A DNA stretch of 17,346 bases from Fidelibacterota bacterium (GCA_030634675.1 DAOWAH010000012.1:1-17346), one strand, 5' to 3'. Positions 1-9,146 are shown, counted from the stretch's first letter. Notes: generated from the letters alone by a model not told the origin. A program made the numbers and translations.

Positions 1-675
1 AGCCCAAATCGGTGTCCAGATTGCAGTCATTTTTTCTGGTGACGCCGAAGTGGCAAAAACAAGATTGGCCACGAGAATGAAAAAATGGGTCGCCGTCTGC
101 CAGAGGGGATGGGTGACCGTCATTTCCGAGACCTGCAAATCGGCAGCTTTTTTCGTTTCTTCCCGGCGATAGATGAATTGCATGATCAATCCGATCACAA
201 TACTGAACAATACCGCTCCGATGATGCGGGCTACCCCCAATTTGAAGCCCAGAATCCGGGCGGTCAAAATCATTGCCAGAATATTAACAGCGGGCCCGGA
301 ATACAGGAAGGTCACCGCCGGACCGATACCGGCGCCCCGCTTATAAATGCTGGAAAACAGCGGCAGGATCGTGCAGGAACAGACTGCCAGCACCGATCCG
401 GAAACGGAGGCAATCAGGTAGGCCAGCCATTTTTTAGCAGTGACGCCAAAATATTTAATTACCGCGGCCTGGCTGATGAATACGGCAATCACACCGGCAA
501 TGAAAAAAGCCGGCACCAGGCATAATAACACGTGTTCACGGGCGTACCATTTGGCCAGAGATAATGAGGCTGTCACCGCTTCCGCCAGTAGGTCCCCCTC
601 CACTGGTAGAAAATAGAATAGAATAAAACCACCAATAATCCAGACCAGATATTTAATTTCTTCGCGCCAATTCAT
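1..675 (-). CDS. YraQ/ArsP-type inner-membrane permease, 3' end outside the window
   Basis: An open frame of 225 codons starts with ATG at 675 and runs off the left edge, so the C-terminus is missing. The protein is very hydrophobic with several membrane segments. Around residues 95-130 it carries the family hallmark, a short C-S-C motif after a glycine/serine-rich stretch, followed by TILPLF and then FLYSGPAVN. This matches the DUF318/ArsP_1 permease family (YraQ-like), members of which export organoarsenicals or have unknown substrates. The start lies one base after the stop of the arsR-type gene at 677-1021, so the two form an operon and are probably translationally coupled. ArsR control suggests a metalloid or heavy-metal export role, but the substrate cannot be read from the sequence. 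The plus-strand frame across 85-525 is a shadow of this gene. Confidence 0.85.
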   Translation of the reverse strand, partial: MNWREEIKYLVWIIGGFILFYFLPVEGDLLAEAVTASLSLAKWYAREHVLLCLVPAFFIAGVIAVFISQAAVIKYFGVTAKKWLAYLIASVSGSVLAVCSCTILPLFSSIYKRGAGIGPAVTFLYSGPAVNILAMILTARILGFKLGVARIIGAVLFSIVIGLIMQFIYRREETKKAADLQVSEMTVTHPLWQTATHFFILVANLVFATSASPEKMTAIWTPIWA

Positions 676-676
676 A

Positions 677-1021
677 TCAGCTTGCACAAAGAATATTGCG
701 ATCGACCTCACCAGCCCTTTGTTGATCACTTTTAATAATTTTATCTTCTGGTAACCATTCAGCCAACAGATTCAATAACTGCTGTACCCGATCATCATCT
801 GCTCCGGCCTGCAGGTGGTAATTGACCCATTTGCCTTCCTTCATGTCGCCAATCAATTCGGTATCCCGCAACAATGACAAGTGTTTGGAAACGGTGGAAG
901 GTGCCAGACCTAATATTTCTGTGATCTCACATACACAAAGCGGCCGGACTTCCAGCATTTTCAAGATCCGAATCCGGTTGGTATCTGACAGGGCTTTGAA
1001 TAATTTGACTTCGGTGCGCAT
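677..1021 (-). CDS. arsR: ArsR/SmtB-family metal(loid)-responsive repressor
   Basis: A 114-residue protein, the usual length for the family. It opens with LFKALSDTNRIRILKML, typical of ArsR helix 1, and has a winged helix-turn-helix around residues 32-72 with the recognition segment APSTVSKHLSLLRD. Cys29 and Cys31 form the L-C-V-C pair at the start of the DNA-binding region, where As(III)/Sb(III)-sensing ArsR proteins place their ligands. A further Cys112 sits near the C-terminus. It is the first gene of a two-gene operon with the permease at 1-675. No good Shine-Dalgarno sequence precedes the ATG at 1021; the upstream DNA is AT-rich and holds a candidate operator. Metalloid sensing is a family-based inference; the assignment to ArsR is firm. 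A 36-base piece of this gene recurs at 3936-3971. Confidence 0.9.
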   Translation of the reverse strand: MRTEVKLFKALSDTNRIRILKMLEVRPLCVCEITEILGLAPSTVSKHLSLLRDTELIGDMKEGKWVNYHLQAGADDDRVQQLLNLLAEWLPEDKIIKSDQQRAGEVDRNILCAS

Positions 1022-1026
1022 AATTA

Positions 1027-1048
1027 ATATAATTACATTTCGTTATAT
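1027..1048. promoter_or_regulatory. Candidate ArsR operator, imperfect palindrome
   Basis: A 22-base imperfect inverted repeat with outer arms ATATAA and TTATAT sits 6 to 27 bases upstream of the arsR start. Eight of eleven half-site positions are symmetric. The place and AT-rich dyad suit autorepression by an ArsR protein. The site is chosen by eye from symmetry and position only. Confidence 0.35.
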
Positions 1049-1106
1049 GGCGAAGTATACAAATATCATTTCACATACAGCAATAGGAACCTTCCCGGTC
1101 TTTGCT

Positions 1107-1229
1107 TCCGGTAGGAAATATTGCCCGGTCAGGATAACTTTTAAGAGTTGACCCTATATTAAATTATTTGGTGTACAAATCGATCACACGCACAATTACC
1201 GCTTGGCAGACCCGGCCAAAATAGCCCTC
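1107..1229 (-). pseudogene. Remnant of the 3' end of an M64 peptidase gene
   Basis: On the minus strand this stretch encodes RVCQAVIVRVIDLYTK followed by TAA at 1164-1166. The intact M64 peptidase at 4020-5426 ends in RVCQAAITRVIDLYTK, so 14 of 16 residues agree. The similarity continues into the downstream flank: 1107-1163 resembles 3963-4019, including a run reading ggtcaggataacttttaag in both. Upstream of about 1229 the match ends and nothing of the peptidase body remains. This is therefore a diverged gene fragment, not a gene. It lies directly upstream of arsR, whereas a fragment of arsR lies directly downstream of the intact M64 gene. Confidence 0.85.
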
Positions 1230-1526
1230 TTCCTCTAAGGAAAATGTGTCTCTCAAAAGTACAGTATGGCGCTCTGGCATCTTACCTGATTCGCGTTTTC
1301 ATTTTATGGATCTAATCATAAGGCCTGTTTGCGCAAGTTTCGTGTCCGGTATTGATTCGCGAGGGAGATGCTAAGATCGCATAGTTATCAGATTGTTGAG
1401 GACTGGGTGCTGGTTGTCAGGAACCGGACTACCGCATCATTGACCCATTCAATTACAACTGCAAATAATGCCCATAAATACTGATTGTTCTAAATTATAC
1501 CAATGATTTAAACTTCACTGCCGTTT
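1230..1526. other. Intergenic region upstream of cydA
   Basis: About 300 bases without a supported gene. No frame resembles a known protein and no strong hairpin was seen. It should hold the cydAB promoter. Nothing here resembles the sequence before the cydB remnant at 11103-11192. Confidence 0.5.
1440..1469 (+). promoter_or_regulatory. Possible cydAB promoter
   Basis: TTGACC at 1440-1445 and AATAAT at 1464-1469, 18 bases apart, resemble -35 and -10 boxes and lie about 60 bases before the cydA start. This assumes a sigma-70-type consensus, which may not suit this organism. Confidence 0.25.
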
Positions 1527-2879
1527 ATGGATACACTGTTATTAGCCCGCCTGCAATTCGCCTTTACAATTGGTTTTCATTATATTTTCCCACCCCTCAG
1601 TATTGGACTTGGCCTACTGCTGGTTATCATGGAAGGTGCGTACCTGAAAACCGGCAAAGCTGTTTATTACCAGATGACTCGCTTTTGGGTACGCGTTTTC
1701 GGACTGATTTTCGCCATCGGAGTTGCTACCGGAATTGTAATGGAATTTGAGTTTGGTACCAATTGGGCTACCTACTCCCGCTTTGTCGGCGATGTATTTG
1801 GCAGCGCCCTGGCCGCCGAAGGGCTATTTGCTTTTTTCCTGGAGTCCGGATTTCTGGCTCTGCTGCTATTTGGGTGGGATAAAATATCCCGGAAAATGCA
1901 TTTCTTTTCCACTGTGATGGTAGCCCTCGGCGCTCATTTCAGCGCTATCTGGATTATCGTAGCCAATTCCTGGCAGCAGACCCCCACCGGACACCAAATT
2001 GTCGAGCATGGATTAAAAACACGGGCAGAAATTATCGATTTCTGGGCAATGGTATTTAATCCATCCACAGTTGATCGCTTGAGTCATACAATAATGGGCG
2101 CCTGGCAGGCCGGAGCTTTTCTGGTCATTAGCGTGAGCGCCTATTATCTATTAAAAAAGAAGCATATTGATTTTGCCCGGGCCAGTATTAAAATTGCTCT
2201 GGCAGTTGCCGTGCTGGCCTCCCTGGGGCAGTTACTAACGGGTCATTCCAGCGCCGTGATGATCGCCGAGCATCAGCCAGCTAAACTGGCTGCTTTTGAA
2301 GGACATTTTCCGGCTTCCGCTCCAGCCGATATGTACCTGCTGGGCTGGGTCAACGATGAGCAGGAACAGGTTTTCGGAATCCGATTACCAGGAATACTCA
2401 GTCTGATTCTATACGGAGACACGAATACCCCGGTTACCGGTCTACGGAGTTTCGCACCGGAGGATCGCCCACCGGTGAATATTGTCTTCCAGGCCTACCA
2501 TTTGATGGTAATAATCGGCATGACCCTGATCGGGCTGAGCTTGCTTTCCGCCTGGTTATTCCACAGAAGACGGCTATTAAAAAATATCCTGATGTTGAAA
2601 ATACTATTGGTCGCCGTGTTGTTACCGCAGATTGCCAATCAACTGGGCTGGATAGCCGCGGAAGTTGGCCGGCAACCATGGATTGTCTATGGCTTGTTAC
2701 GCACTTCCGATGCCCTTTCACAATCCGTAGGCGCTGGAGCCATTCTGAGTTCCCTGATCCTGTTTACATTGATTTATCTGTTATTGTTTGCGCTCTTCGT
2801 ATTCTTGTTGAATCATAAAATTAAAGTGGGACCAGCCGCTGAAGATCTAATAACCACAACCCATATGGCCGACTCATGA
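1527..2879 (+). CDS. cydA: Cytochrome bd quinol oxidase subunit I
   Basis: A complete 450-residue integral membrane protein with about nine helices. It is the haem-bearing subunit that oxidises quinol and reduces oxygen to water in the cytoplasmic membrane. His18 in [13 protein letters not shown] and His187 in [10 protein letters not shown] fit the haem ligands, and Met327 in YHLMV fits the third. Glu98 and Glu106 lie in the [12 protein letters not shown] segment that forms the proton path. Lys253 and Glu258 in KLAAFEGHF mark the start of the quinol loop. [12 protein letters not shown] at 374-385 is a strong family signature. The protein is about 70 residues shorter than the E. coli subunit because the quinol loop is of the short type. 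The stop overlaps the cydB start by four bases (ATGA), so the two are co-translated. No clear Shine-Dalgarno precedes the ATG. Confidence 0.97.
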   Translation: MDTLLLARLQFAFTIGFHYIFPPLSIGLGLLLVIMEGAYLKTGKAVYYQMTRFWVRVFGLIFAIGVATGIVMEFEFGTNWATYSRFVGDVFGSALAAEGLFAFFLESGFLALLLFGWDKISRKMHFFSTVMVALGAHFSAIWIIVANSWQQTPTGHQIVEHGLKTRAEIIDFWAMVFNPSTVDRLSHTIMGAWQAGAFLVISVSAYYLLKKKHIDFARASIKIALAVAVLASLGQLLTGHSSAVMIAEHQPAKLAAFEGHFPASAPADMYLLGWVNDEQEQVFGIRLPGILSLILYGDTNTPVTGLRSFAPEDRPPVNIVFQAYHLMVIIGMTLIGLSLLSAWLFHRRRLLKNILMLKILLVAVLLPQIANQLGWIAAEVGRQPWIVYGLLRTSDALSQSVGAGAILSSLILFTLIYLLLFALFVFLLNHKIKVGPAAEDLITTTHMADS

Positions 2880-3898
2880 CAATCGATCTAAATATTATCT
2901 GGTTTTGTTTAGTAGGAATCCTGTTCACCGGCTATGCTATTCTGGATGGCTTCGATCTAGGGATCGGCGCCCTGCACTTATTCACTAAAGCCGATCAGGA
3001 ACGCAGGATCATGATCAATACAATCGGACCGGTCTGGGATGGCAACGAGGTCTGGTTAGTCACAGGTGGCGGAGTACTTTTTGCCGCCTTTCCGGAAGCT
3101 TATGCAACCGTGTTCTCCGGATTTTACCTAGCATTTATGCTGTTGTTATGTTCACTGATCTTTCGGGCGGTAGCGATTGAATTTCGCAGCAAAATGCCCA
3201 TGGCCTGGTGGCGGAACATGTGGGATGTCAGCTTCAGCGCCGGCAGTATACTGAGTGCCTTTTTATTCGGTATTACCGTAGGAAACCTGGTACGGGGAAT
3301 CCCCTTAGATATCCATCATGAATTCAGTGGTACCTTCTGGGAACTCATAAATCCGTACGCTATTGCCGTCGGTATTACTACCGTCGCCCTGTTCATGATG
3401 CACGGAGCCATCTACGGAATAATGAAAACTGAAGGTTCCATTCAGAATAAATTGCTGAGTTGGGTGAATAATACCATATTATTTTTCATAATCAGTTATA
3501 TTACAATCACAATGGCAACCCTGTTATTCATTCCGCACTTTACAGAACACATCCGTAACAATCCCTGGTTATTTATTATAGTTTTCGCTAACATGTTGGC
3601 GATTGCTAATATTCCTCGCGAAATCAATTCAAAGCGCTATTGGCGGGCTTTTCTATCTTCGTCAGCGGCAATTACCGCCCTCCTGGCCTTGTTTGGTCTG
3701 GGCTTGTTTCCGCACTTGGTGTATTCCAATCCATTCCCCGAACACAGCTTAACGATCTACAATGCCGCCTCCAGTACAAAGACATTGAAAATAATGCTGA
3801 TAATGGTTGGGATAGGTATGCCGCTGGTGTTGGGATACACCGTTTCCATCTACTGGATATTTCGCGGCAAAGTACAGATAGATGAAAACAGCTATTAA
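2876..3898 (+). CDS. cydB: Cytochrome bd quinol oxidase subunit II
   Basis: A complete 340-residue polytopic protein, normal for the family. The N-terminal signature GYAILDGFDLGIG and the following GPVWDGNEVWLVTGGG and FAAFPEAYA motifs identify CydB, which pairs with CydA to form the oxidase. Its ATG overlaps the cydA stop. No cydX-like small frame and no cydCD transporter genes follow; the sequence goes straight into remnants of other genes at 3913-3981. A second, truncated copy of the last 30 or so codons, with the same ending DENSY, lies at 11103-11192. The plus-strand frame 3640-3885 is a shadow. Confidence 0.97.
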   Translation: MTIDLNIIWFCLVGILFTGYAILDGFDLGIGALHLFTKADQERRIMINTIGPVWDGNEVWLVTGGGVLFAAFPEAYATVFSGFYLAFMLLLCSLIFRAVAIEFRSKMPMAWWRNMWDVSFSAGSILSAFLFGITVGNLVRGIPLDIHHEFSGTFWELINPYAIAVGITTVALFMMHGAIYGIMKTEGSIQNKLLSWVNNTILFFIISYITITMATLLFIPHFTEHIRNNPWLFIIVFANMLAIANIPREINSKRYWRAFLSSSAAITALLALFGLGLFPHLVYSNPFPEHSLTIYNAASSTKTLKIMLIMVGIGMPLVLGYTVSIYWIFRGKVQIDENSY

Positions 3899-3912
3899 GC
3901 CATAGAAATTAA

Positions 3913-3939
3913 TTATTCAACCGTTACATCAGCCTGGAC
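3913..3939 (-). pseudogene. Last codons of an OB-fold lipoprotein gene (remnant)
   Basis: The minus strand reads VQADVTVE then TAA at 3913-3915. The intact lipoprotein gene at 11207-11956 ends VQAEVTVE. The spacer between this stop and the cydB stop, including gaaattaattatt, is almost the same as the spacer between the cydB remnant and the intact lipoprotein gene at 11193-11210. The fragment is too short to judge alone; the shared flank makes the case. Confidence 0.75.
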
Positions 3940-3971
3940 TTCCAGCATTTTCAGAATTCGAATCCGGTTGG
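3936..3971 (-). pseudogene. 36-base internal fragment of arsR
   Basis: Thirty-three of 36 bases match 946-981 inside the arsR gene (codons for NRIRILKMLEV and neighbours). It is joined on the left to the lipoprotein-gene remnant within a shared ctggactt/ccggactt stretch. On the right it joins sequence matching 1107 onward within a shared TCCGGT(T/A)GG. The 125 or so bases that separate these blocks at the arsR locus are missing here. Confidence 0.8.
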
Positions 3972-4019
3972 AAATATTGCCTGGTCAGGATAACTTTTAA
4001 GAATTGTCCTTATGTAAAA

Positions 4020-5426
4020 TTATTTGGTGTATAAATCAATCACTCGCGTGATGGCCGCCTGGCAGACCCGGCAAAAATGGTCCGGGTTACGGGAAAACAT
4101 GATGCAATCGATCTCCGGGCGGTAGAGTCCCTGAGCCTGGTAACCGGCGCCCTCAAAAGCGCCGACAATGCCATAATATTGATTAGCTTCCAAAACAGGC
4201 ACTGTTGTTCGTTTAACAGCATCAAACAAGACATTCATGGAATCAGCGCTTGAACCGGAAGCAATCATCTGGGTTCGTTGATTTTGGTAATTTACGCGAG
4301 CACTGTCATAAGCCGCTTGATCCCAGGGCGTGGGGATCGGAGTATCCTTCTCTACCAGGGTGCTCCATTTAACGCCTGTACTGTCCAGCAATGCCGTTAC
4401 ATTTGGATCCCAGGGTTCAATCCCAGGTGGATTAAATTCCTCATAAGCAACATTCGATGTATAATATTCGTCGCTGAGCCCGGCAAAGGAATGCCCGAAT
4501 TCATGCACCATAATATATTCAGCCGGTTTCGTGTCGACGGCGACTGTGGAATAAAGATTGAAAATACCACCACCGCCATATTTATCGCTGTTAACCAGAA
4601 TTATCAGGGCGTCATAGGGCATCGGACCGGCAATTTCGCGCACAGTTTTATTATCATAAGCCAACACATAGCGATCCGAATCGAAAGTGTTGTATTTTAG
4701 ACCCAAAGCCGATTGCTTCCAGGCCTTTGCCCGGGGATTGGAAATACCGGATTCCAGTGAAAAAATATCGATGGCTCGCACATTGAAATCGGATTGCCGG
4801 GAACGAAATGGTTCGATATTGAACAAAGCGCCGGCCAGTCGTTTGACATCAGCATGGAATTTGCGTTTTTCTTTCCGGGTGTAACCATCACCAAGAATCA
4901 AAATGTCTATTTTATCTTTTGGATCACCATTCGTAAATAGGTTCCATATTTTATGTCCCGTTTTTAGAGCTGATCGATTAATTGTGTAGGCTTGGGGATC
5001 AATACGACAAGCATATATTTCACGGAACTTCCCATCATCCCGGCGCTTATACAAGCGCACGATAACTTCTGCTCGCGGTTCAGGAAAACGAAGCGATTCG
5101 TGAAACGTGCCCCAGTTTCCGTCCAACGCCGCGCCAATTGTTTCCCACTCGCCATAAATGCTGCAAAAACCACGGGAGTAAATAATTTCCGTACTGGTTA
5201 AATCAATCACTTCAAAATAATACTTACCGAGGTCGGTGTCGTCAATCAACTTGGTGCGGCTGCCGGGCCAGGGTCCCTCTGATCGGACTTGATCGAAACT
5301 AACATGTTCCTCTTCGGCCGTGCCACTATGAAAATAATCGAAGCGGAAAGTTTGTCCAGTAAAGTAAGTGTCAAAATTAATTGCCCAGGAAAACGATGTA
5401 AGAAATATGATCAGGAACAATCGCAT
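4020..5426 (-). CDS. Exported M64-family (IgA peptidase-like) zinc metallopeptidase
   Basis: A 468-residue protein counted from the ATG at 5426, which I prefer to the upstream ATG at 5471. At 5426 the start is preceded by AAGGA at a good distance, and translation begins MRLFLIIFLTSFSWA, a clear signal peptide. An N-terminal beta-rich domain (about 20-150) is followed by the catalytic domain. The zinc motif HEFGHSFAGLSDEY falls at about 308-321: two His ligands, the catalytic Glu, and the downstream DEY typical of M64. A C-terminal segment with PEIDCIMFSRN and CRVCQAAI is also characteristic and may carry disulfides. The likely role is cleavage of extracellular or periplasmic protein; the substrate is unknown. 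It stands alone, with no partner gene in an operon. A fragment of a second copy lies at 1107-1229. Confidence 0.92.
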   Translation of the reverse strand: MRLFLIIFLTSFSWAINFDTYFTGQTFRFDYFHSGTAEEEHVSFDQVRSEGPWPGSRTKLIDDTDLGKYYFEVIDLTSTEIIYSRGFCSIYGEWETIGAALDGNWGTFHESLRFPEPRAEVIVRLYKRRDDGKFREIYACRIDPQAYTINRSALKTGHKIWNLFTNGDPKDKIDILILGDGYTRKEKRKFHADVKRLAGALFNIEPFRSRQSDFNVRAIDIFSLESGISNPRAKAWKQSALGLKYNTFDSDRYVLAYDNKTVREIAGPMPYDALIILVNSDKYGGGGIFNLYSTVAVDTKPAEYIMVHEFGHSFAGLSDEYYTSNVAYEEFNPPGIEPWDPNVTALLDSTGVKWSTLVEKDTPIPTPWDQAAYDSARVNYQNQRTQMIASGSSADSMNVLFDAVKRTTVPVLEANQYYGIVGAFEGAGYQAQGLYRPEIDCIMFSRNPDHFCRVCQAAITRVIDLYTK

Positions 5427-5831
5427 TAGACGGATTCCTTTTGAATTTCTATTATGCGCTATACCAAACATAATGCTGTTTCAAATTACACACCAGTATT
5501 GTTGAGTAAACAATCGAAAATGTCGGATAGTTGATAATATTTCGCTGGAATACCAATGGGATACCATCGGGCATATATTTTATTCATTTGAATACATCCA
5601 CTAATTCCACTAAGTTGAAAATACAACTTTTGAAATAATCGATTATTACTAGATAACAAATTTAATAACAAGGATAAATGACTGCTCTTTGAGCGTAAGT
5701 GGTGTGCAGGGGAATTGTGGAGTAATGTAATTTTCGACAAGAATGCTCCAATACTCCAGCAGAGGAGTTCCTGCGAAACATTGTCAAATACTGTTCTATA
5801 TCACCAACCTAAAGCTGGATGAATGCATCAA
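5427..5831. other. Intergenic region with no convincing gene
   Basis: About 400 bases between the sensor kinase fragment and the M64 gene. An 84-codon minus frame (5486-5740) needs a TTG start, has no ribosome site and resembles nothing I know. It is rich in Ser, Leu and Asn as expected from AT-rich noncoding DNA. Around 5730-5770 there is ctccaatactccagcagagg, a word style common in low-complexity intergenic repeats of FCB-group genomes. The M64 promoter should lie here, but no clear boxes were found. Confidence 0.45.
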
Positions 5832-7253
5832 TTAAATATATGGAATTCTAAAATAAAATATATTTCCGTTGGGTTTGTTTGGTAATACACCGACTTCCGC
5901 ATTGTGAGCTTCAGCAATTCGTTTAACGATTGCCAATCCTAATCCGCGGCCACGTTTAGCCGCTTTTTCCAATTGAACTCCACGGTTAAACACTAGCGGT
6001 CGTTTTCCCTTGGGAATGGTTGGGCCGAAATCAATATAATCCACGGTAATAATATTGTCCTCTTCATGTATTTCAACAACAATTTTCTTACCATCAGCTG
6101 AATATTTAACAGCATTACTGATATAGTTTTTAAATACTTCCGCAATTATTGGATTGGCTTTTACAAATATTTCTTTATCAAAGGTAAAATGGAAGGTCAT
6201 ATCATTGGCGGTCAGTATCGAATCGAATTCGGTTGCAACGGAGCGGATCATTTCCGCCAGGTCAATATCTTCTTTGATGATCTGTTCACCGAGCGTGACT
6301 TTAGACATTATTATAGCATTATCAATTACTTTCAGTAAGTTGGAGCAGCTTTCACCAATAAGTTGCAGCCCCTGGTCGCCAGGGTTTTCTTCAATCAATA
6401 TTTCACTCATCCCACTTATGACCCCAGCGGGATTTTTTAAGTCATGGGTAATCACATCCAATAATAATTTTTTCACTGAATTAGCTTCGGTTAGCTGTGC
6501 TGATAATACCCGGTATTTTTCTTCTGATTTAATTATGGTTTCTTGACTTTGTTTATTATGAATTGCATTGGCTATCTTATTCGAAACGAATTCTAACACT
6601 TCCAAGCCCTTATAGTTATACAGATTGGGATCACGATAGCTTTGTACAACTACTGCTCCGATTACTTCTTCCCTTATTCGAAGTGGTGTCCCTAACCATT
6701 GTTCGGAAGGTGTACCAATCTTTTCTACTTCGCCTGCTTCTACTAATTGAAGGATTTCACTTTTACTGAATATCTCGGATCTATTGGTCCTGAGTATATA
6801 TCCGGTCAGCCCGGAAGTGACGGGTATCGGATAAGATTCTTCATCCTTTTCATCCACGAGATATGGAAAATATAATTCTCTCTTTCCCTCATCAATTAGT
6901 GCTATATAAAAATTGCTTGTATCAATTACATCATGCAGAGTTTGACGAATCAGTGAAAATAACTGATCTAGATTGCCACTGCCACTGGCAGCATTGGCTA
7001 TTTTATAAATTACTTCCTGCAAATGATTTGCTTGTTGTAATGCATCCTCCACCTGTTTACGCTCACTTATTTCCTGCCTTAAATCCAAGGTTTTCTCTTT
7101 AACCCGTTTTCTTAAGGTGGATACCCAACCTATACTGATTAATAACAGGAGGATAAAAGCTATACCAATCCAAATAGAAAAACGAATTATCTGTTGCTTA
7201 ACTAAATGATTTTGTTCATAAATATCAATCCATTTTTTGTGAATGCGCTCCAA
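5832..7253 (-). pseudogene. GAF-domain sensor histidine kinase, 3' part of a gene split by a stop codon
   Basis: Counting from the TTG at 7253, the 473 residues contain a membrane helix at about 22-46, a coiled coil at 50-78, and a GAF domain at about 80-235. A HisKA domain follows with His270 in DVITHDLKNP. The ATPase domain has the N box KNYISNAVKYS (376-385), DFGPTIP (408-414, where the usual second glycine is replaced) and GRGLGLAIVK (435-444). There is no receiver domain. The frame continues upstream without shift to a TAG at 7266-7268 and then into the binding-protein domain at 7269-8012. Only five codons separate the stop from the TTG, and they read ASGQL, matching the C-terminal end of a SBP_bac_3 domain. 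I read this as one BvgS-like kinase gene with a nonsense codon. If translated separately, this part would lack its sensor. No response regulator gene is adjacent. Confidence 0.8.
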
Positions 7254-7265
7254 TTGACCGGAAGC

Positions 7266-8012
7266 CTATAGCAGGCGCAGACCTTCATTAAGTTTAGCTA
7301 ATAGTTCCGGTTTGTTCTTCACTACAGCAAAGCTCAGATTGCGTGGTAGTAACAAGGGACCAACAGCCTCTATATTATTAAAACCATAGCGTTGAATATT
7401 ATATTGACCCTGTACTTTCGGTATCAATGTACAATCGTAATACCCAGCGGCTAAGAGACGTAAGGCATCTATCGATGATGAAACTTGATGGATTGTAGAG
7501 GAAAAATGCTGTTCGGTAATATAGTCAATACTGACACCCCCCTCAACCAGTACAATGTCTTTACCGGGCAGATCATCCAATCGTCTGATCGATGAATTTC
7601 TGCGGATGAAAAGGGAATATGATACGGTTTCATAAGGAATTGTAAAATCAAATTTCTCGGCGCGAGAAGCGGAGAAATACATGCCAATAAGTACATCTAT
7701 CTCACCAGTTTCCAACGCAGTATAGACTTCCTCCCATGGTCCTAATTCCAGTTGAACTTCCAGTCCGGCAAGTTTCGCTGCTTGGTTAAATATTTCAACA
7801 TTAAATCCGGTGGGCTCGCCAGAAGGATCTAAAAATTCGTAGGGCGGGTAATTATAATGACCGCAAACTTTGAAAAGATCCGGTTCCGTACTGTTGTCGA
7901 CCCCCGATGCAGCGGTGAACGACAGGAATATATATATCGCTACAACTGAAAATTGTCGGCTGTTAGCAATTCTGAATTTCTGGCCGTTTTGTTTTAGCTT
8001 TACTTTACCCAT
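7266..8012 (-). pseudogene. Periplasmic solute-binding (SBP_bac_3) domain, 5' part of the split sensor kinase gene
   Basis: About 248 residues from the ATG at 8012, preferred over the TTG at 8018. A hydrophobic export signal (about 20-38) is followed by a type 3 solute-binding fold: VCGHYNYPPYEFLDPSG, GFNVEIF, GPWEEVYTALETGEIDVLIG, and FTIPYETVSYSLFIRR. The C-terminal helix reads LAKLNEGLRLL then TAG; relatives normally continue with a residue such as Lys, then A(S/N)G and a Trp-containing helix. That is just what follows in frame: ASGQL, then ERIHKKWIDIY. So the domain is cut about 20 residues before its natural end and before the membrane helix that would join it to the kinase. Alone it might be a soluble binding protein, but no ABC transporter genes are nearby. 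A one-base change from AAG or CAG would explain the TAG. Confidence 0.82.
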
Positions 8013-8151
8013 AGGCAATATTGATGCTAATACTAACTAATACCAACTATTCTTACAAAAATTATGCCGATTGAAACCGTTAAACATTTTGATCGCGAAT
8101 AGGGTTCATGCGCAAATCAATCCACCGGCACATGGATTATTTACAGATTTA

Positions 8152-8862
8152 TTAATTTAAATACTTAGTGAACAAACCATCGAAAGAGAATAATGTTTCT
8201 TCAACCGAAATTGGCACCATTTTGGCAAAAACATCCAGTACAACTACCGCATTAAGACTGGCATCCTGGTTAGTTGCGCTGCGAATCCTTCTACACAGCC
8301 GCCCGTTAATCTGATCTATCTTCTGATAAACTGCAATCAACCCTTTCAGATCCAGGTCGGTTTTAAAACCATGCTTCATTCGGAAATACTGGGCCAGTAA
8401 ATACATCGAAGCAGCCCGGTAAATCGTTTCTTCAATAGAGGCGAATGGTAAATGAAACTTTACCATTGGCCGCAACTTATCCAGGGCCGGGCAACCACTG
8501 GTGACCATGATAATCCCTAGCAGCGAACTCAGTGCGGATTGAATCTGAATGTTCCTCTTATAATATGTCCGTTCATGTGTATTCACTTCACAATCAACTG
8601 GTTCATAGGATAAAGTATCTTTAAATACATGTACCACATCCACCAGATTAACAGCGATCGGGCAATATTCCATATTTTGATTTACAAGGGAACAATTATT
8701 ACAGCGCGGCTCATAATCCAACCGTGTCCACTCCGGGTAATACCTGGCAGGGTCGGATATATACGCTAATGATTCACTATCAAGTTGTATGGAATAATCC
8801 ACCTTCCGTCCATTACCTAATAAAAATTTATAAGTAATTTTCAGATTCGCTTTCTTAACCAT
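8152..8862 (-). CDS. Conserved protein of unknown function with CxxC...C motif
   Basis: A 236-residue soluble protein. I choose the ATG at 8862 because AGGATGATCTA directly precedes it; the TTG at 8883 would add seven residues. The N-terminal part (about 1-45) looks like a small beta domain. It is followed by YPEWTRL and a cysteine cluster, Cys54, Cys57 and Cys67, in RCNNCSLVNQNMEYCPIAVN. A mostly helical C-terminal domain contains LSSLLGIIMVTSGCP and LRPMVKFHLPFAS, strongly patterned like a conserved family. I recall similar proteins of unknown function in deltaproteobacteria and other environmental bacteria (possibly DUF6901), but I cannot confirm the name. The cysteines could bind a metal. 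It lies upstream of the split sensor kinase on the same strand, with a gap of about 140 bases, so cotranscription is possible. Confidence 0.75.
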   Translation of the reverse strand: MVKKANLKITYKFLLGNGRKVDYSIQLDSESLAYISDPARYYPEWTRLDYEPRCNNCSLVNQNMEYCPIAVNLVDVVHVFKDTLSYEPVDCEVNTHERTYYKRNIQIQSALSSLLGIIMVTSGCPALDKLRPMVKFHLPFASIEETIYRAASMYLLAQYFRMKHGFKTDLDLKGLIAVYQKIDQINGRLCRRIRSATNQDASLNAVVVLDVFAKMVPISVEETLFSFDGLFTKYLN

Positions 8863-9146
8863 TAGATCATCCTGTTTAGACAAAAATGCATGACTGATAT
8901 TAACAAAATTAATTCTTAATAAATTCCATGATCAATTTACCCAGGTTTTAACTGCATAACTGTGATTTATTCCGTAAAGGCGCCAACCACTCTTCCAATC
9001 AAACCATAGTTAAATTATTACCGTTATTACTATACACCATATAGAGGAAAATCCATATATTTAAATCTAGTTGGAAGGAATTCGGCGCAGGTGATTAACT
9101 CTATTAAAAGACAAAATATCGATTAAGGAAATCAATGGTATGAACC

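Noticed and set aside
85..525. 146-codon plus-strand open frame
   Set aside because: It is antisense to the clearly recognisable permease (CSC and FLYSGPAVN motifs) and its product is a low-complexity polar sequence with no family features.
1440..1452. FNR/CRP-like dyad TTGACCCATTCAA upstream of cydA
   Set aside because: The TTGA and TCAA arms are five bases apart; FNR sites need six. No regulator gene supports it, so I do not call a site.
5486..5740. 84-codon minus-strand open frame between the kinase and the M64 gene
   Set aside because: TTG start, no ribosome site, no recognisable motif, and other frames over the same DNA are equally open; AT-rich noncoding DNA explains it.
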